Assembly: GCF_036381655.1 (NCBI RefSeq)
Contig: NZ_DASVCJ010000006.1
Location: 204,019-268,018, forward strand
From: Ferrovibrio sp036381655
GTDB taxonomy: Bacteria; Pseudomonadota; Alphaproteobacteria; Ferrovibrionales; Ferrovibrionaceae
Reading direction: 5' to 3'
Length of the DNA: 64,000 bases
Of the stretch, positions 8,111-20,896 are shown one piece after another. A program made the translations under genes and the position numbers. The notes beneath the pieces are model-generated. The model saw nothing but the letters and a program-made list of their open reading frames with translations. It ran no database searches and had not been told where the DNA came from. Position 1 is the stretch's first letter. Each line of letters starts with the position of its first letter.

Positions 8111-9442
8111 TCAGCTCCTCGAAGCGGTGGGAGTATACCGGTCGGGATCATCGGCCTGCCACCCTCGCCTCCCGCGCTGGAACGCGACGGCGAAAAAGCC
8201 GTCGGTGCCATGCCGGTAGGGCGTCAAGGCCAATTCCGACCCAGACCGTATACGCAGCTCGGTTATATCCGAGCCGAAGGCCGCCGTCAGAGGAAGCGTT
8301 GTAAACTCAGCGTGATGAGCCAAAAACCACTCCGCCTGCTGTTGATTTTCCAGCGGCAGGATCGAGCAGGTGGCATAGACCAGCCGGCCGCCCGGGCGGA
8401 CCAGCCGGGCGCCGTCGGAGAGCAGGCCGCGCTGGCGGCGGACCACCTCATCCAGGCTGGCCGGGTCGTAGCGCCAGCGGGCTTCCGGATTGCGCCGCCA
8501 AGTGCCGCTGCCGGAACAGGGCACATCCAGCAGCACCCGATCCGCACGGCCTTCCATGCTGCGCAACAGTTCGGGCATTTGGTCGGCCGGATGGATGGTC
8601 ACGTTGCGGATGCCGGCGCGCTGCAGTCTGGGCGGCAGCCGGCCGAGGCGGCGCGGATCGTTGTCGGTGGCGTGCACCTGGCCCCGGTTGCGCATCAGCG
8701 CCGCCAGCAGCAGGGTTTTGCCCCCGGCCCCGGCGCAGAGATCGACCACCGTCTCGCCCGGCCTGGCATCGACCAGCAGGCCGCCGAGCTGCGCGGCCTC
8801 GTCCTGCGGCTCGATGAGACCGTCGCGATACAGCGGATGCGCCTCCAGCCGCACCCGTTCGGCGATGCGGATGCCCAGCGGCGAATAAGGCGTCGGCGCG
8901 GCCCCGATGCCCTCGGCGCGCAGTTGCAGCAACACTTCTTCCCGCGTCGTCTTCAGCGTATTGACCCGCAAATCCAGCGGCGCCCGTCCGTTCAGCGCCG
9001 CCAGTTCCATCTCGGCGGCATCGCCGAAGGCGGCCTGCACCATGTCGGCGACCGTCGGCGGCAGATTGACCCGCGCCCAGAGCGGCGCGGCCTCGTCGGA
9101 GGGCAGGTGCGACAGCGCCGCGGCTTCGGCTTCGCTCAAGGGCGGCGGCGCGTATTTGCCCCCATCGCATAACCGCTGCCATTCCGCCAGCGGCGTGGAC
9201 GCATCGGCGAAGGTCAGCAGGCGCGGCGTCATTTCCGCACCGCCCTGCTCCAGCCGCCAGCGCCGCATGCCCTGTTCGCGCAGCACGGCATAGACGGCAT
9301 CGCTGATGGCTCGGCGGTCCTTGGCGCCGGCATAGCGGTTGCGCCGCTGCCAGTCCGCCAGAACGCGATCCGCCGCCGCGGCGCGGCCGAAAATCTCCGC
9401 CAGGATATCGATGGTCGCGGCCAGCCGCGCCCCGGGCGTCAC
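8111..9442 (-). CDS. RsmB/NOP-type rRNA cytosine-C5 methyltransferase
   Basis: A 443-residue SAM-dependent RNA m5C methyltransferase, probably acting on 16S rRNA. The SAM-binding region reads VVDLCAGAGGKTLLLAALM, followed by motif IV DVPCSGSGTWRRNPE with the Pro-Cys pair and motif VI YATCSILPLENQ with the catalytic Cys. An N-terminal NusB-like region is short or diverged. The start is a GTG at 9442 whose ribosome site (GGAG) overlaps the guaB stop, so it is coupled to guaB. The RsmB label is by similarity; RsmF-like activity cannot be excluded. Confidence 0.88.
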   Translation of the reverse strand: MTPGARLAATIDILAEIFGRAAAADRVLADWQRRNRYAGAKDRRAISDAVYAVLREQGMRRWRLEQGGAEMTPRLLTFADASTPLAEWQRLCDGGKYAPPPLSEAEAAALSHLPSDEAAPLWARVNLPPTVADMVQAAFGDAAEMELAALNGRAPLDLRVNTLKTTREEVLLQLRAEGIGAAPTPYSPLGIRIAERVRLEAHPLYRDGLIEPQDEAAQLGGLLVDARPGETVVDLCAGAGGKTLLLAALMRNRGQVHATDNDPRRLGRLPPRLQRAGIRNVTIHPADQMPELLRSMEGRADRVLLDVPCSGSGTWRRNPEARWRYDPASLDEVVRRQRGLLSDGARLVRPGGRLVYATCSILPLENQQQAEWFLAHHAEFTTLPLTAAFGSDITELRIRSGSELALTPYRHGTDGFFAVAFQRGRRGWQADDPDRYTPTASRS

Positions 9443-9447
9443 TGACT

Positions 9448-10911
<1,464 letters not shown>

Positions 10912-10922
10912 GGCGGGCTCCT

Positions 10923-11348
10923 TCAGACGGTCTGGGCGGTGGTCTGGTTCTGGTTTGCTTCGGCAGCGGCTTCGGCGGCGAAATCGCCACCGGCGCGCGC
11001 TTTCTTCATCAGATCGGGATAATGCGTCAGCATCGCCTGGCGCCATGCGGCGAAGGGCAGATCGGCAAAGCTGCCGCAGTCGGCCACATATTCCATATGG
11101 CGGCGATTATCGGCATTAAAGGGATGAAAGATCGAATCGGTCCCGCCGTCGAATTCGAGCGGCAGGACGCGGAATTTGTCGCAGAGCGCGAGATTGAAGG
11201 CGGGCGTCGCCTTGGCCTTTGGATCGCGCGTACCGCCAACGGCATCCTGCGCCAGAGCGCGCACCAGGGGATGGTCCTTGTCGATAAAAGAGGTGGCGGC
11301 CAGGAAAGCCGGGTCCACCGCAGGCTCGGGCAAAGCCGGCGCGGTCAT
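10923..11348 (-). CDS. Core-deleted transglutaminase-like protein, possibly a decayed gene
   Basis: About 141 residues. The first ~30 (DPAFLAATSFIDKDHPLVRA) resemble the N-terminus of bacterial transglutaminase-like proteins with the pattern FID-DHP-V. After AVGGTRDPKAK the sequence passes directly to KATPAFNLALCDKFRVLPLE and SIFHPFNADNRRHMEYV, FADLPF, which I recognise as the C-terminal third of the same family. The middle, which would hold the catalytic Cys-His-Asp, is missing without a frame break. Start by ATG at 11348 or TTG at 11354 (GGGAG fits TTG better). Immediately upstream of guaB. A catalytically dead remnant is likely; a retained binding role is possible. Confidence 0.65.
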   Translation of the reverse strand: MTAPALPEPAVDPAFLAATSFIDKDHPLVRALAQDAVGGTRDPKAKATPAFNLALCDKFRVLPLEFDGGTDSIFHPFNADNRRHMEYVADCGSFADLPFAAWRQAMLTHYPDLMKKARAGGDFAAEAAAEANQNQTTAQTV

Positions 11349-11446
11349 AGGCAAGGTGTCTCCCGTAGGGGGTGAGATAGGGTTCCTTGCCGCGGAGGAT
11401 ATAGCCGCTCTTTGCCGCCGGGTCCAGCCTCAATCCGCCCCGGAAA

Positions 11447-12133
11447 TCAGCCCCGGAATCCCATGGCGATGACGTAGGATTCGGCCGAATCCGCCCGGCT
11501 GGCCGGCGGCTTGACGTGCCTTACCAGCTTGAAGTCCCGCTTCATGGTGTTCAGCAGCTCGTTCTCGGTGCCGCCACGCAGCACCTTGGCGACGAAAGCC
11601 CCGCCCGGATTGAGCACGCGCAGCGCAAAGTCCAGCGCCGCCTCGCACAGCGCCATGATGCGGATATGGTCGGTCTGGCGATGGCCGGTGGCTGGTGCCG
11701 CCATGTCGGAAAGCACCAGGTCGGCCTTGCCGCCCAGCGCCTCGATCACCCTGGCATCGGCGCCCTCGGCCAGGAAATCCTGTTGCATCAGCCTGGCGCC
11801 GGGAATGGGATCGACCGGGTTGATGTCGACGCCCAGCACGAAGCCGCCGCCGGCCTCCCCCGCCTTGACCTTCTGCACGGCAACCTGCGTCCAGCCGCCC
11901 GGCGCGGCGCCAAGATCGACCACCCGCATGCCCGGCTTGAGCAGTTTGAATTTCGCATCGAGCTCAAGCAGCTTATACGCCGCACGGCTGCGGAACCCGG
12001 CGGTCTTCGCCGCCGACACATAAGGATCGTTGAGCTGGCGCTGCAGCCAACGCTGCGAGCCGACCGAACGTCCGCGCGCCGTCTTTACTTTCACCTTGGC
12101 GCGATGGCTCGGCCCCGGCGTGCGTGCGCTCAT
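11447..12133 (-). CDS. rlmE: 23S rRNA (uridine-2'-O)-methyltransferase RlmE (FtsJ)
   Basis: Methylates the 2'-O of the A-loop uridine (U2552 in E. coli) of 23S rRNA. 228 residues. The N-terminal basic stretch RAKVKVKTARGRSVGSQRW precedes YKLLELDAKF, the SAM motif VVDLGAAPGGW (71-81), LVLSDMAAPATGHRQTDH with the catalytic Asp, GGAFVAKVLRGG with the catalytic Lys, and the C-terminal VKPPASRADSAESYVIAMGF with the catalytic Glu. The stop of the upstream ppx/gppA gene overlaps its start by 4 bp, so the pair is co-translated, a common alphaproteobacterial arrangement. Confidence 0.95.
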   Translation of the reverse strand: MSARTPGPSHRAKVKVKTARGRSVGSQRWLQRQLNDPYVSAAKTAGFRSRAAYKLLELDAKFKLLKPGMRVVDLGAAPGGWTQVAVQKVKAGEAGGGFVLGVDINPVDPIPGARLMQQDFLAEGADARVIEALGGKADLVLSDMAAPATGHRQTDHIRIMALCEAALDFALRVLNPGGAFVAKVLRGGTENELLNTMKRDFKLVRHVKPPASRADSAESYVIAMGFRG

Positions 12134-13179
12134 CGGCCGCTCCTATGGGACTGGAAGCGTCCCAAATGCAGCGTGTTGCGCATCAGTTCGACCAGCACGC
12201 CTTCCCGGACGCCGCGATCCGCCACCCGCAATCGCGTCGCCGGCCAGAAACGGTACAGCGTCTCCAGGATCGCGCAGCCGGCCACGACCAGGTCGGCCCG
12301 TTCGGAGCCGATGCAGGGATGCAGCGCGCGCTCGGCAACGCTTTGTTCAGCCAGCCGGTGCGACTGCTCGATGACGGCATTGAAATCGAGCCAGCAGCCA
12401 TCGACCTGGCGCCGCTCGTAGCGCGGCAGCCCCAGCAACACGCCGGCCAGGGTCGTCACCGTGCCGGACGTGCCCAGCACCTGCACATTGCCGCCGGCCA
12501 GATGCCTGGCCAAGCCATGCTTGGCCTCGAAAGGCTGCAGCACCGCAGCGACATCCGCGATCATCTTTTCGTAGGAGCCGCTGTGACTGTCGCCCGGGCC
12601 GAAACGCTCCGTCAGGTTGACAACGCCGAAGGGCAGCGAAATCCAGTCTATCACTTCGGCATGACCATGCTGGGTCAGTTTGGCCCAGAGAATCTCGGTC
12701 GATCCGCCGCCGATATCGAAGACGATCGCATGGCTGTGCGGCGGTTCGAGCAGCGGCATGCAGCCGATCAGCGCCAGCCGCGCCTCCTCGGCGCTGGAAA
12801 TGATATCCAGCGTGATGCCGGTCGAGATTTTGACCTCGTGCAGGAATTCGGCGCAGTTGCCGGCGCGCCGGCAGGCTTCGGTGGCGACGGCCCGTGCCAC
12901 GCCGACGCCGCGCCGGGCCATTTTCTCGGAGCAGATCTTCAGCGCCTCGATCGTGCGCTCCATTGCGGCGTCGGACAGCCGCCCGGTGCTGCTCAGGCCC
13001 TCGCCCAGCCGGACAATGCGGGAGAATGCCTCGATCACCCGAAAACCGTCGCGGTTCGGCCGGGCGATCAGCAGGCGGCAATTGTTGGTCCCGAGATCAA
13101 GAGCCGCGAATACCGGCGGAACAGCTCGCCCCGGCGCAGCAGTCGACGGACCGCTGGCTACAGGCGCATCCATCGTCAC
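12130..13179 (-). CDS. Ppx/GppA family phosphatase
   Basis: Exopolyphosphatase or pppGpp phosphatase, 349 residues, of the ASKHA fold. Phosphate loop 1 is in FAALDLGTNNCRLLIARP (about residues 24-41) and loop 2 in IVFDIGGGSTEILW. GTSGTVTTLAGV is the adenosine/ribose-side motif. It is shorter than E. coli Ppx (513) and lacks the C-terminal HD-like region, matching the short alphaproteobacterial form. Overlaps rlmE by 4 bp. Whether polyphosphate or pppGpp is the substrate cannot be told. Confidence 0.9.
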   Translation of the reverse strand: MTMDAPVASGPSTAAPGRAVPPVFAALDLGTNNCRLLIARPNRDGFRVIEAFSRIVRLGEGLSSTGRLSDAAMERTIEALKICSEKMARRGVGVARAVATEACRRAGNCAEFLHEVKISTGITLDIISSAEEARLALIGCMPLLEPPHSHAIVFDIGGGSTEILWAKLTQHGHAEVIDWISLPFGVVNLTERFGPGDSHSGSYEKMIADVAAVLQPFEAKHGLARHLAGGNVQVLGTSGTVTTLAGVLLGLPRYERRQVDGCWLDFNAVIEQSHRLAEQSVAERALHPCIGSERADLVVAGCAILETLYRFWPATRLRVADRGVREGVLVELMRNTLHLGRFQSHRSGR

Positions 13180-13273
13180 GGAACCATCTCTCGGCGCGTT
13201 AAATGTGAAACTCGCATCGCTGCAGTTTAGCGCGGCCGGCGCTGAACGGTAAGGTGCTGGTCGGCTGTCCCGC

Positions 13274-14344
13274 TCAGTTCTGCGGTTTTTGCGACGTGCC
13301 TTGATCCGGCTGCTGCGGCTGGGCCGGTTTCGCGGCGCCGTTGGCTTCCTGGGGCACCGAGAAAATCTGGCCTGGATAGATCAGGTCTGGATCGGCGATC
13401 TGGGCTTGGTTGGCGCGGTAAATCTCCGTATAGCGCAAACCTTCGCCGTAAATATGGCGGGCGATGCGCCACAGGCTGTTGCCCGGCTGCACCACGACGC
13501 TCCGGCCGTCCGGCCCGAACTTGAGGTCCTCCGGCTTGGCCCGGCTGAACGGCATCTCGAGGCGGGAGGCGACCTTGCCGGCCTGCTCGACCTGGTCGAC
13601 CCGCATCGAATAGATGCCCGGCTCCACGGACTTTTCCGGCTTGAGCGTCCAGCGCCCCTTGTTGTCGGCCGCGGCCACGCCGATCGGCTCATTGTTCAGG
13701 TAGACCTGTACCGTCGCGCCGGCCTGCGCCCGGCCCGACAGGATCAGGTTGCCCTTCTCGTCATATTCGACGGAATCGAGTGCCAGGCCTTTGCGGGCCG
13801 GGTCCAGCGGGCCCTCATTGGGCCGCTGCAGCAGCCGGCTGGCGCCCTTGAACGGGGTAAGGACCGCGATTGCCTGCTCTCCGCCCTCGCCGGGCTGGCA
13901 TTCGGGGACCACGGTGACGACTGAAGCATCGGCCTTGATCGGCTCCTGCCCCTGCATCTGCGATTCCAGGACGAATTCCTGATTCCCCTTCTCCAGCGGC
14001 AGATCGGGCACCAGAACCCATTCTCCCCGGGGGTCAGCCGTGACGCGGCCGATCTCGCGCGTTCCGGTCTTCACCACGACGACGGAGCCCGGCATGGCGC
14101 GGCCGGCAAAGACGGCTGTGCAGTTGCGGCTGATGCGAACCACATCGAAACTGGGTGGAACCTTGGCCACGCTCTCGGGCGCCGGCGTCGCTGCGGGCGC
14201 AGGCACCGGCGGCGGCGCAGCCGCATCCTTGCTGGCCTGCGGCGGCAATCCGCGGTTGTTGGGCTCGGCGCCGAAGAAGATCACCGCTAGGATGCCCAGA
14301 ACAGCGACGCCAAGTAGAATGAAGAAGAAGCGACTGCCCCGCAC
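13274..14344 (-). CDS. LysM-domain membrane-anchored protein
   Basis: A 356-residue envelope protein. Residues 6-24 (FFILLGVAVLGILAVIFFG) form an uncleaved signal anchor, then a Pro/Ala-rich linker; the middle has two Ig-like repeats (PGSVVVVKTGTREIGRVTAD and AGATVQVYLNNEPIGVAAAD), and the C-terminus carries a LysM domain (PGNSLWRIARHIYGEGLRYT, YRANQAQI, IYPGQIFSVP) that binds peptidoglycan. The tail is Pro/Gln-rich. It is a familiar single-copy alphaproteobacterial protein next to housekeeping genes; precise role unknown, probably cell-wall tethering. Confidence 0.85.
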   Translation of the reverse strand: MRGSRFFFILLGVAVLGILAVIFFGAEPNNRGLPPQASKDAAAPPPVPAPAATPAPESVAKVPPSFDVVRISRNCTAVFAGRAMPGSVVVVKTGTREIGRVTADPRGEWVLVPDLPLEKGNQEFVLESQMQGQEPIKADASVVTVVPECQPGEGGEQAIAVLTPFKGASRLLQRPNEGPLDPARKGLALDSVEYDEKGNLILSGRAQAGATVQVYLNNEPIGVAAADNKGRWTLKPEKSVEPGIYSMRVDQVEQAGKVASRLEMPFSRAKPEDLKFGPDGRSVVVQPGNSLWRIARHIYGEGLRYTEIYRANQAQIADPDLIYPGQIFSVPQEANGAAKPAQPQQPDQGTSQKPQN

Positions 14345-14461
14345 CCGAATATCCCGGCTGGCAAAATTGTGAACGACCCCGGAGATTAAGACCTCGCCTT
14401 CCGCCCCGCAACTCTCCTAAGCTTGGCGGCCTTGCAATAATGAATTCCACCTGCAAATCAC

Positions 14462-15409
14462 ATGCGATATTTCCCGCAACACCTTGTCGCAGGACGGCTC
14501 TTTCACGCCCCGCGCGCTCTGACGTCAGCCTTTCTCCTGCTGCTATGGGCCTTTGCGGCCGCAGCTCAGGGCCAGACCGGCACGCCGGATGCCGATCTCG
14601 TCAATCGGGGCGCCTATGTCTTCCGGGCAGGCGGCTGCTACGAATGCCACACCGACACCAAGAATAAAGGCGCGGCGCTTGCCGGCGGCCGCGCGCTGCC
14701 GACGCCGTTTGGCACCTTCTATGCGCCCAATATCACGCCGGACCCGGAGACCGGCATCGGCCGCTGGACGGAAGCGCAGTTCGCCGCGGCAGTCCGGCAG
14801 GGCCTGGCGCCGGATGGCATGCCCTACTACCCCGCCTTCCCGTACACGTCGTTCACTCAGATCCGCGACGGAGACCTGCACGCGCTCTGGGTCTATCTGC
14901 GGGCCCAGCCGGCGGTACGGCAGGCAAACAAGCCCCACGATCTCGGCTTTCCGTTCAATCTGCGGATGCTGACCTGGGGTTGGCGGCTGCTCTATTTCCA
15001 TCCCGCGCGCTTTACTCCGGATGCGTCTCAATCGGCGCAATGGAATCGCGGCGCCTATCTGGCCAATGCGCTCGGCCATTGCGGCGAATGCCATACGCCG
15101 CGCGATCCGCTCGGCGGCTTGGAAACCGATATGAGATATGCCGGCTCGAATGACGGCGCCGAAGGCAAGCCGGTGCCGAACATCACGCCGCATCAGAAAA
15201 ACGGCATCGGCACCTGGAGCGCGCAGGATATCGCCGATTTCCTCGGCAGCGGCATGACGCCCGAGGGAGACTTTGCCGGCGGCCTGATGGGCGATGTGAT
15301 TGACGACAGCACGAAATACCTGACGGATGACGACCGTATGGCGATCGCCGTTTACCTGAAATCGCTGCCGCCGATCGATTTCCGTCCGCACGGCAAGCAG
15401 AAGCAATAA
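14462..15409 (+). CDS. Di-haem c-type cytochrome, exported
   Basis: A 315-residue periplasmic electron carrier. A signal segment (ALTSAFLLLLWAFAAAAQ) is followed by two haem c sites: CYECHT at 59-64 and CGECHT at about 206-211. FYAPNITPDPETGIGRW and a second NITPHQKNGIGTWS after the second haem are typical of the cytochrome c subunits of membrane alcohol or aldehyde dehydrogenases and thiosulphate-type cytochromes. No dehydrogenase gene is adjacent, so the electron donor is unknown. Convergent with the cytochrome c' gene across a hairpin. Confidence 0.88.
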   Translation: MRYFPQHLVAGRLFHAPRALTSAFLLLLWAFAAAAQGQTGTPDADLVNRGAYVFRAGGCYECHTDTKNKGAALAGGRALPTPFGTFYAPNITPDPETGIGRWTEAQFAAAVRQGLAPDGMPYYPAFPYTSFTQIRDGDLHALWVYLRAQPAVRQANKPHDLGFPFNLRMLTWGWRLLYFHPARFTPDASQSAQWNRGAYLANALGHCGECHTPRDPLGGLETDMRYAGSNDGAEGKPVPNITPHQKNGIGTWSAQDIADFLGSGMTPEGDFAGGLMGDVIDDSTKYLTDDDRMAIAVYLKSLPPIDFRPHGKQKQ

Positions 15410-15410
15410 G

Positions 15411-15440
15411 AAAAACGGGCCGGCTGATGCCGCCGGCCCG
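15411..15440 (-). terminator. Terminator between convergent cytochrome genes
   Basis: CGGGCCGGC (15416-15424) pairs with GCCGGCCCG (15432-15440) around a 7-base loop. On the minus strand the stem is followed by five Ts (15411-15415), so it fits the end of the cytochrome c' gene. A second short hairpin (TCCGGAAT/ATTCCGGA, 15456-15474) lies closer to that gene's stop. Confidence 0.7.
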
Positions 15441-15482
15441 TGACTATCCGACTGTTCCGGAATGGTATTCCGGATCGGCAGA

Positions 15483-15938
15483 TCAATGCTGTTCCGGCAC
15501 GCGGTACAGCTTGTGGCAGGCGCCGCAGGTCTGGCCGAGCGCCTTGAAATCGGCCTTCACCATATCCATGCTGCCGCCTTTCGCGTCGGCGACGAGTTTT
15601 TCCGCCGCGGCCTTGCTGTTGCTGGCATGCTTCTCGAAATCGGCCCAGTTCGCCCAGATTTCCGGCTTGGCCTTGGTGTCGCCCTTGTCGGAGCCCTTCG
15701 GGAAGGCCCCCGGGATTTTGGCCGACATGGCGGCGATGCTTTCAGCCGGCTTGACGGCGGCGGAGGCCGGGCCGCCCGCATCGATGATCTGTTTCAGTTC
15801 CTTCATCGCCCGGCCATTGCCCTTCATGCCCTCCTGGCGGGCCTTGATGATATCGGCCTGGGCGATGGCCATTCCCCCGACCGTCGCCACCGCGATGCCG
15901 ACGGCAGCCGCCAATATCGCTTTATGCCACTGTGCCAT
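15483..15938 (-). CDS. Cytochrome c', exported
   Basis: A 151-residue periplasmic cytochrome of the four-helix c' type. From the ATG at 15938 there is a signal peptide (AILAAAVGIAVATVGGMAIAQA), then the c' start ADIIKARQEGMKGNGRAMKE, the middle IWANWADFEKHASNSK, and the C-terminal haem site CGACHKLYR (Cys138-His142) that places the five-coordinate haem. The open frame runs 26 codons further up, but that stretch is Arg/Gly-rich and precedes the signal peptide. Cytochromes c' bind NO or CO and are usually credited with NO protection. Confidence 0.92.
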   Translation of the reverse strand: MAQWHKAILAAAVGIAVATVGGMAIAQADIIKARQEGMKGNGRAMKELKQIIDAGGPASAAVKPAESIAAMSAKIPGAFPKGSDKGDTKAKPEIWANWADFEKHASNSKAAAEKLVADAKGGSMDMVKADFKALGQTCGACHKLYRVPEQH

Positions 15939-16145
15939 TGTCTCTCCCTTGCTCTGTCGCCCGCGCGCTGGTCCGGGCCGATTCTGTATACCCTCTCCGG
16001 CGGCGCGGAACGACAAGTCCTTAAAACCTCACGAAAAATTTAGCGCACGGTTACCCAGAGGTAACATCGCGGCTTTTCTGCTGGCATACTGGTCTGGAAT
16101 CGGTTACCCATCGCCACCCCGTACCCAGACAAACCTCCCAGTCCG

Positions 16146-16730
16146 ATGACGGCTATTCGCTCTGTATGTGTTTATTGCGGCTCGAGCCTCGGCGAGAGCC
16201 AGGCTTACACCGCCCAGGCCCAGATTCTTGGACGGCTGCTCGGCGAAAGCCGTATCCGCCTGATCTATGGCGGCGGCCGGATCGGCCTGATGGGCGTGGT
16301 GGCCGAGGCGGCGCTGGCGGCCGGCGGCGAGGTGGTCGGCATCATCCCGCACCATCTGCACGACTGGGAGATCGGCCATACAGGCCTCACCGAGCTGCAT
16401 GTGGTCGACAGCATGCATACCCGCAAGCGCATGATGGTGGAAATGTCCGACGCCTTCATCGCCCTGCCGGGCGGGCTCGGGACTTTGGACGAATTCTTCG
16501 AGATCGTCACCTGGCGGCAGCTCAAGCTGCACGACAAGCCGATCATCGTGCTCAATGTCGAGGATTACTGGCGGCCGCTGCTGGCGCTGATCGAGACGGT
16601 GATCGAGCGCGGTTTTGCCCGCCGCACCGCCACGAATCTGTTCACCATCGTGGATGAAGCGGAAGCGGTGATCCCGGTGCTGCGGGACGAGCCCGCCCCG
16701 GAACATCCGCCGGCGACCAGCCGGATTTGA
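16146..16730 (+). CDS. LOG-family protein (TIGR00730, cytokinin riboside phosphoribohydrolase-like)
   Basis: A 194-residue Rossmann-fold hydrolase of the LOG group, formerly mislabelled lysine decarboxylase. SVCVYCGSS at the N-terminus, YGGGRIGLMG, and the signature ALPGGLGTLDEFFE, with the MHTRKRMM segment before it, match the family, which splits nucleoside 5'-monophosphates into base and ribose phosphate. In bacteria the physiological substrate is generally unknown. Stands alone upstream of icd. Confidence 0.92.
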   Translation: MTAIRSVCVYCGSSLGESQAYTAQAQILGRLLGESRIRLIYGGGRIGLMGVVAEAALAAGGEVVGIIPHHLHDWEIGHTGLTELHVVDSMHTRKRMMVEMSDAFIALPGGLGTLDEFFEIVTWRQLKLHDKPIIVLNVEDYWRPLLALIETVIERGFARRTATNLFTIVDEAEAVIPVLRDEPAPEHPPATSRI

Positions 16731-16863
16731 CCTTTTCTCGACCGGTCTGGAATTTAAATCCACCCGCCGCAAAGGGCCTTAAGGCTTCTCCCGCCCGGCC
16801 GGCTTTGCTAGGGTCCGCCGACTTAAAATTTTGCGCCCAACCCGAGACTGAGAAGGGGGACTT

Positions 16864-18075
16864 ATGGAGAAGATCAAGGTCAAGAATCCAGTCGTCGAAC
16901 TCGACGGCGACGAGATGACCCGCATCATCTGGAAGTTCATCAAGGAGAAGCTGATCCTGCCGTATCTGGACGTGGATCTGCTCTATTTCGACCTCGGCAT
17001 CGAATACCGCGACAAGACCAACGACCAGGTTACCGTCGACAGCGCCCATGCGATCCTGAAGCATGGCGTCGGCGTCAAATGCGCCACCATCACGCCGGAC
17101 GAAGCGCGCGTGAAGGAATTCAGCCTCAAGGAAATGTGGAAGTCGCCGAACGGCACGATCCGCAACATCCTCGGCGGCACCATCTTCCGCGAGCCGATCA
17201 TCTGCAAGAACGTGCCGCGCCTGGTGCCGCACTGGAACGATCCGATCGTGGTCGGCCGTCATGCCTTCGGCGATCAGTACCGCGCCACCGATTTCCTCTT
17301 CCCCGGCAAGGGCACGCTGACGATCAAGTTCGTCGGCGAGGACGGCAAGGTGATCGAAAAGGAAGTCTTCAAGGCGCCGGGTTCGGGCGTCGCCATGGCG
17401 ATGTACAACCTGGACGACTCGATCCGCGACTTCGCCCGCGCCAGCATGAACTACGCGCTGTCGCGCGGCTGGCCGCTGTACCTGTCGACCAAGAACACGA
17501 TCCTCAAGGCCTATGATGGCCGCTTCAAGGACCTGTTCCAGGAAGTGTTCGACAAGGAATTCGCCGGCGAATTCAAGAAGGCCGGCATCACCTACGAACA
17601 CCGCCTGATCGACGACATGGTCGCCTCGGCGCTGAAATGGTCGGGCAAGTTCGTCTGGGCCTGCAAGAACTACGACGGCGACGTGCAGTCGGATGTCGTC
17701 GCGCAGGGCTTCGGCTCGCTCGGCCTGATGACCTCCGTTCTGATGACGCCGGACGGCAAGGTGGTGGAAGCCGAGGCCGCGCACGGCACGGTGACCCGCC
17801 ATTACCGCGAACACCAGGCCGGCCGCGAGACCTCGACCAACCCGATCGCCTCGATCTTCGCCTGGACGCGCGGCCTGATGCATCGCGCCAAGCTGGACAA
17901 CAACGCGGCGCTGGACAAGTTCGCCCATACGCTGGAGAAGGTCTGCATCGAAACCGTCGAGAGCGGCTTCATGACCAAGGACCTTGCCATCCTGATCTCG
18001 AAGGACCAGCCCTGGCTAACCACCCAGAAGTTCCTCGACAAGATCGACGAGAACCTCAAGAAGGCGCTGGCGTAA
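16864..18075 (+). CDS. icd: NADP-dependent isocitrate dehydrogenase (eukaryote-like dimer type)
   Basis: Oxidises isocitrate to 2-oxoglutarate in the TCA cycle. 403 residues, the length of the homodimeric type found in many alphaproteobacteria and mitochondria. Seen: NPVVELDGDEMTRIIW at the N-terminus, LGIEYRDKTNDQVTVD, GTIFREPIICKNVPRLVP, the metal site YDGDVQSDVVAQGFGSLG, and the NADP-binding region HGTVTRHYREHQAGRETSTN, with Arg/His typical of NADP use. GGGGGACTT before the ATG provides a ribosome site. Ends at a strong terminator. Confidence 0.97.
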   Translation: MEKIKVKNPVVELDGDEMTRIIWKFIKEKLILPYLDVDLLYFDLGIEYRDKTNDQVTVDSAHAILKHGVGVKCATITPDEARVKEFSLKEMWKSPNGTIRNILGGTIFREPIICKNVPRLVPHWNDPIVVGRHAFGDQYRATDFLFPGKGTLTIKFVGEDGKVIEKEVFKAPGSGVAMAMYNLDDSIRDFARASMNYALSRGWPLYLSTKNTILKAYDGRFKDLFQEVFDKEFAGEFKKAGITYEHRLIDDMVASALKWSGKFVWACKNYDGDVQSDVVAQGFGSLGLMTSVLMTPDGKVVEAEAAHGTVTRHYREHQAGRETSTNPIASIFAWTRGLMHRAKLDNNAALDKFAHTLEKVCIETVESGFMTKDLAILISKDQPWLTTQKFLDKIDENLKKALA

Positions 18076-18100
18076 CTCCGCGCCCGTTTACCTCGATCGG

Positions 18101-18130
18101 AAGGGCCGCGTCATCGACGCGGCCCTTTTT
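18101..18130 (+). terminator. Intrinsic terminator of icd
   Basis: GGGCCGCGTC (18103-18112), a three-base ATC loop, GACGCGGCCC (18116-18125), then five Ts and GTTT. It is 27 bp past the icd stop. Confidence 0.9.
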
Positions 18131-18139
18131 GTTTGCCCT

Positions 18140-18223
18140 CGTCGCTCCCGCGAAAGCGGGAGCCCAGTCGTGTCATTTGCTGGCGTGCCATTTGCTGGCT
18201 TCCCGCGTGCGCGGGAATGACGA
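18140..18223. repeat. Paired REP-like palindromic element, copy 1
   Basis: Begins with CGTCGCTCCCGCGAAAGCGG and ends with the near-inverse TTCCCGCGTGCGCGGGAATG followed by ACGA; each half is a hairpin (CTCCCGC-GAAA-GCGGGAG and TTCCCGC-GTGC-GCGGGAA). Between them a 15-base unit ending CATTTGCTGGC is repeated twice. The outer 27 bases match copy 2 (23316-23396) at all but one position. Such pairs are dispersed intergenic repeats. Confidence 0.8.
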
Positions 18224-18238
18224 GCGGGGTTGCGGTGC

Positions 18239-20896
<2,658 letters not shown>

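Noticed and set aside
6330..8219. 629-codon open frame on plus opposite guaA
   Set aside because: Long antisense frames are expected in G+C-rich DNA; it spans guaA and the TPR gene antisense, and its Ala/Asp/Leu/Gln-rich sequence shows no domain.
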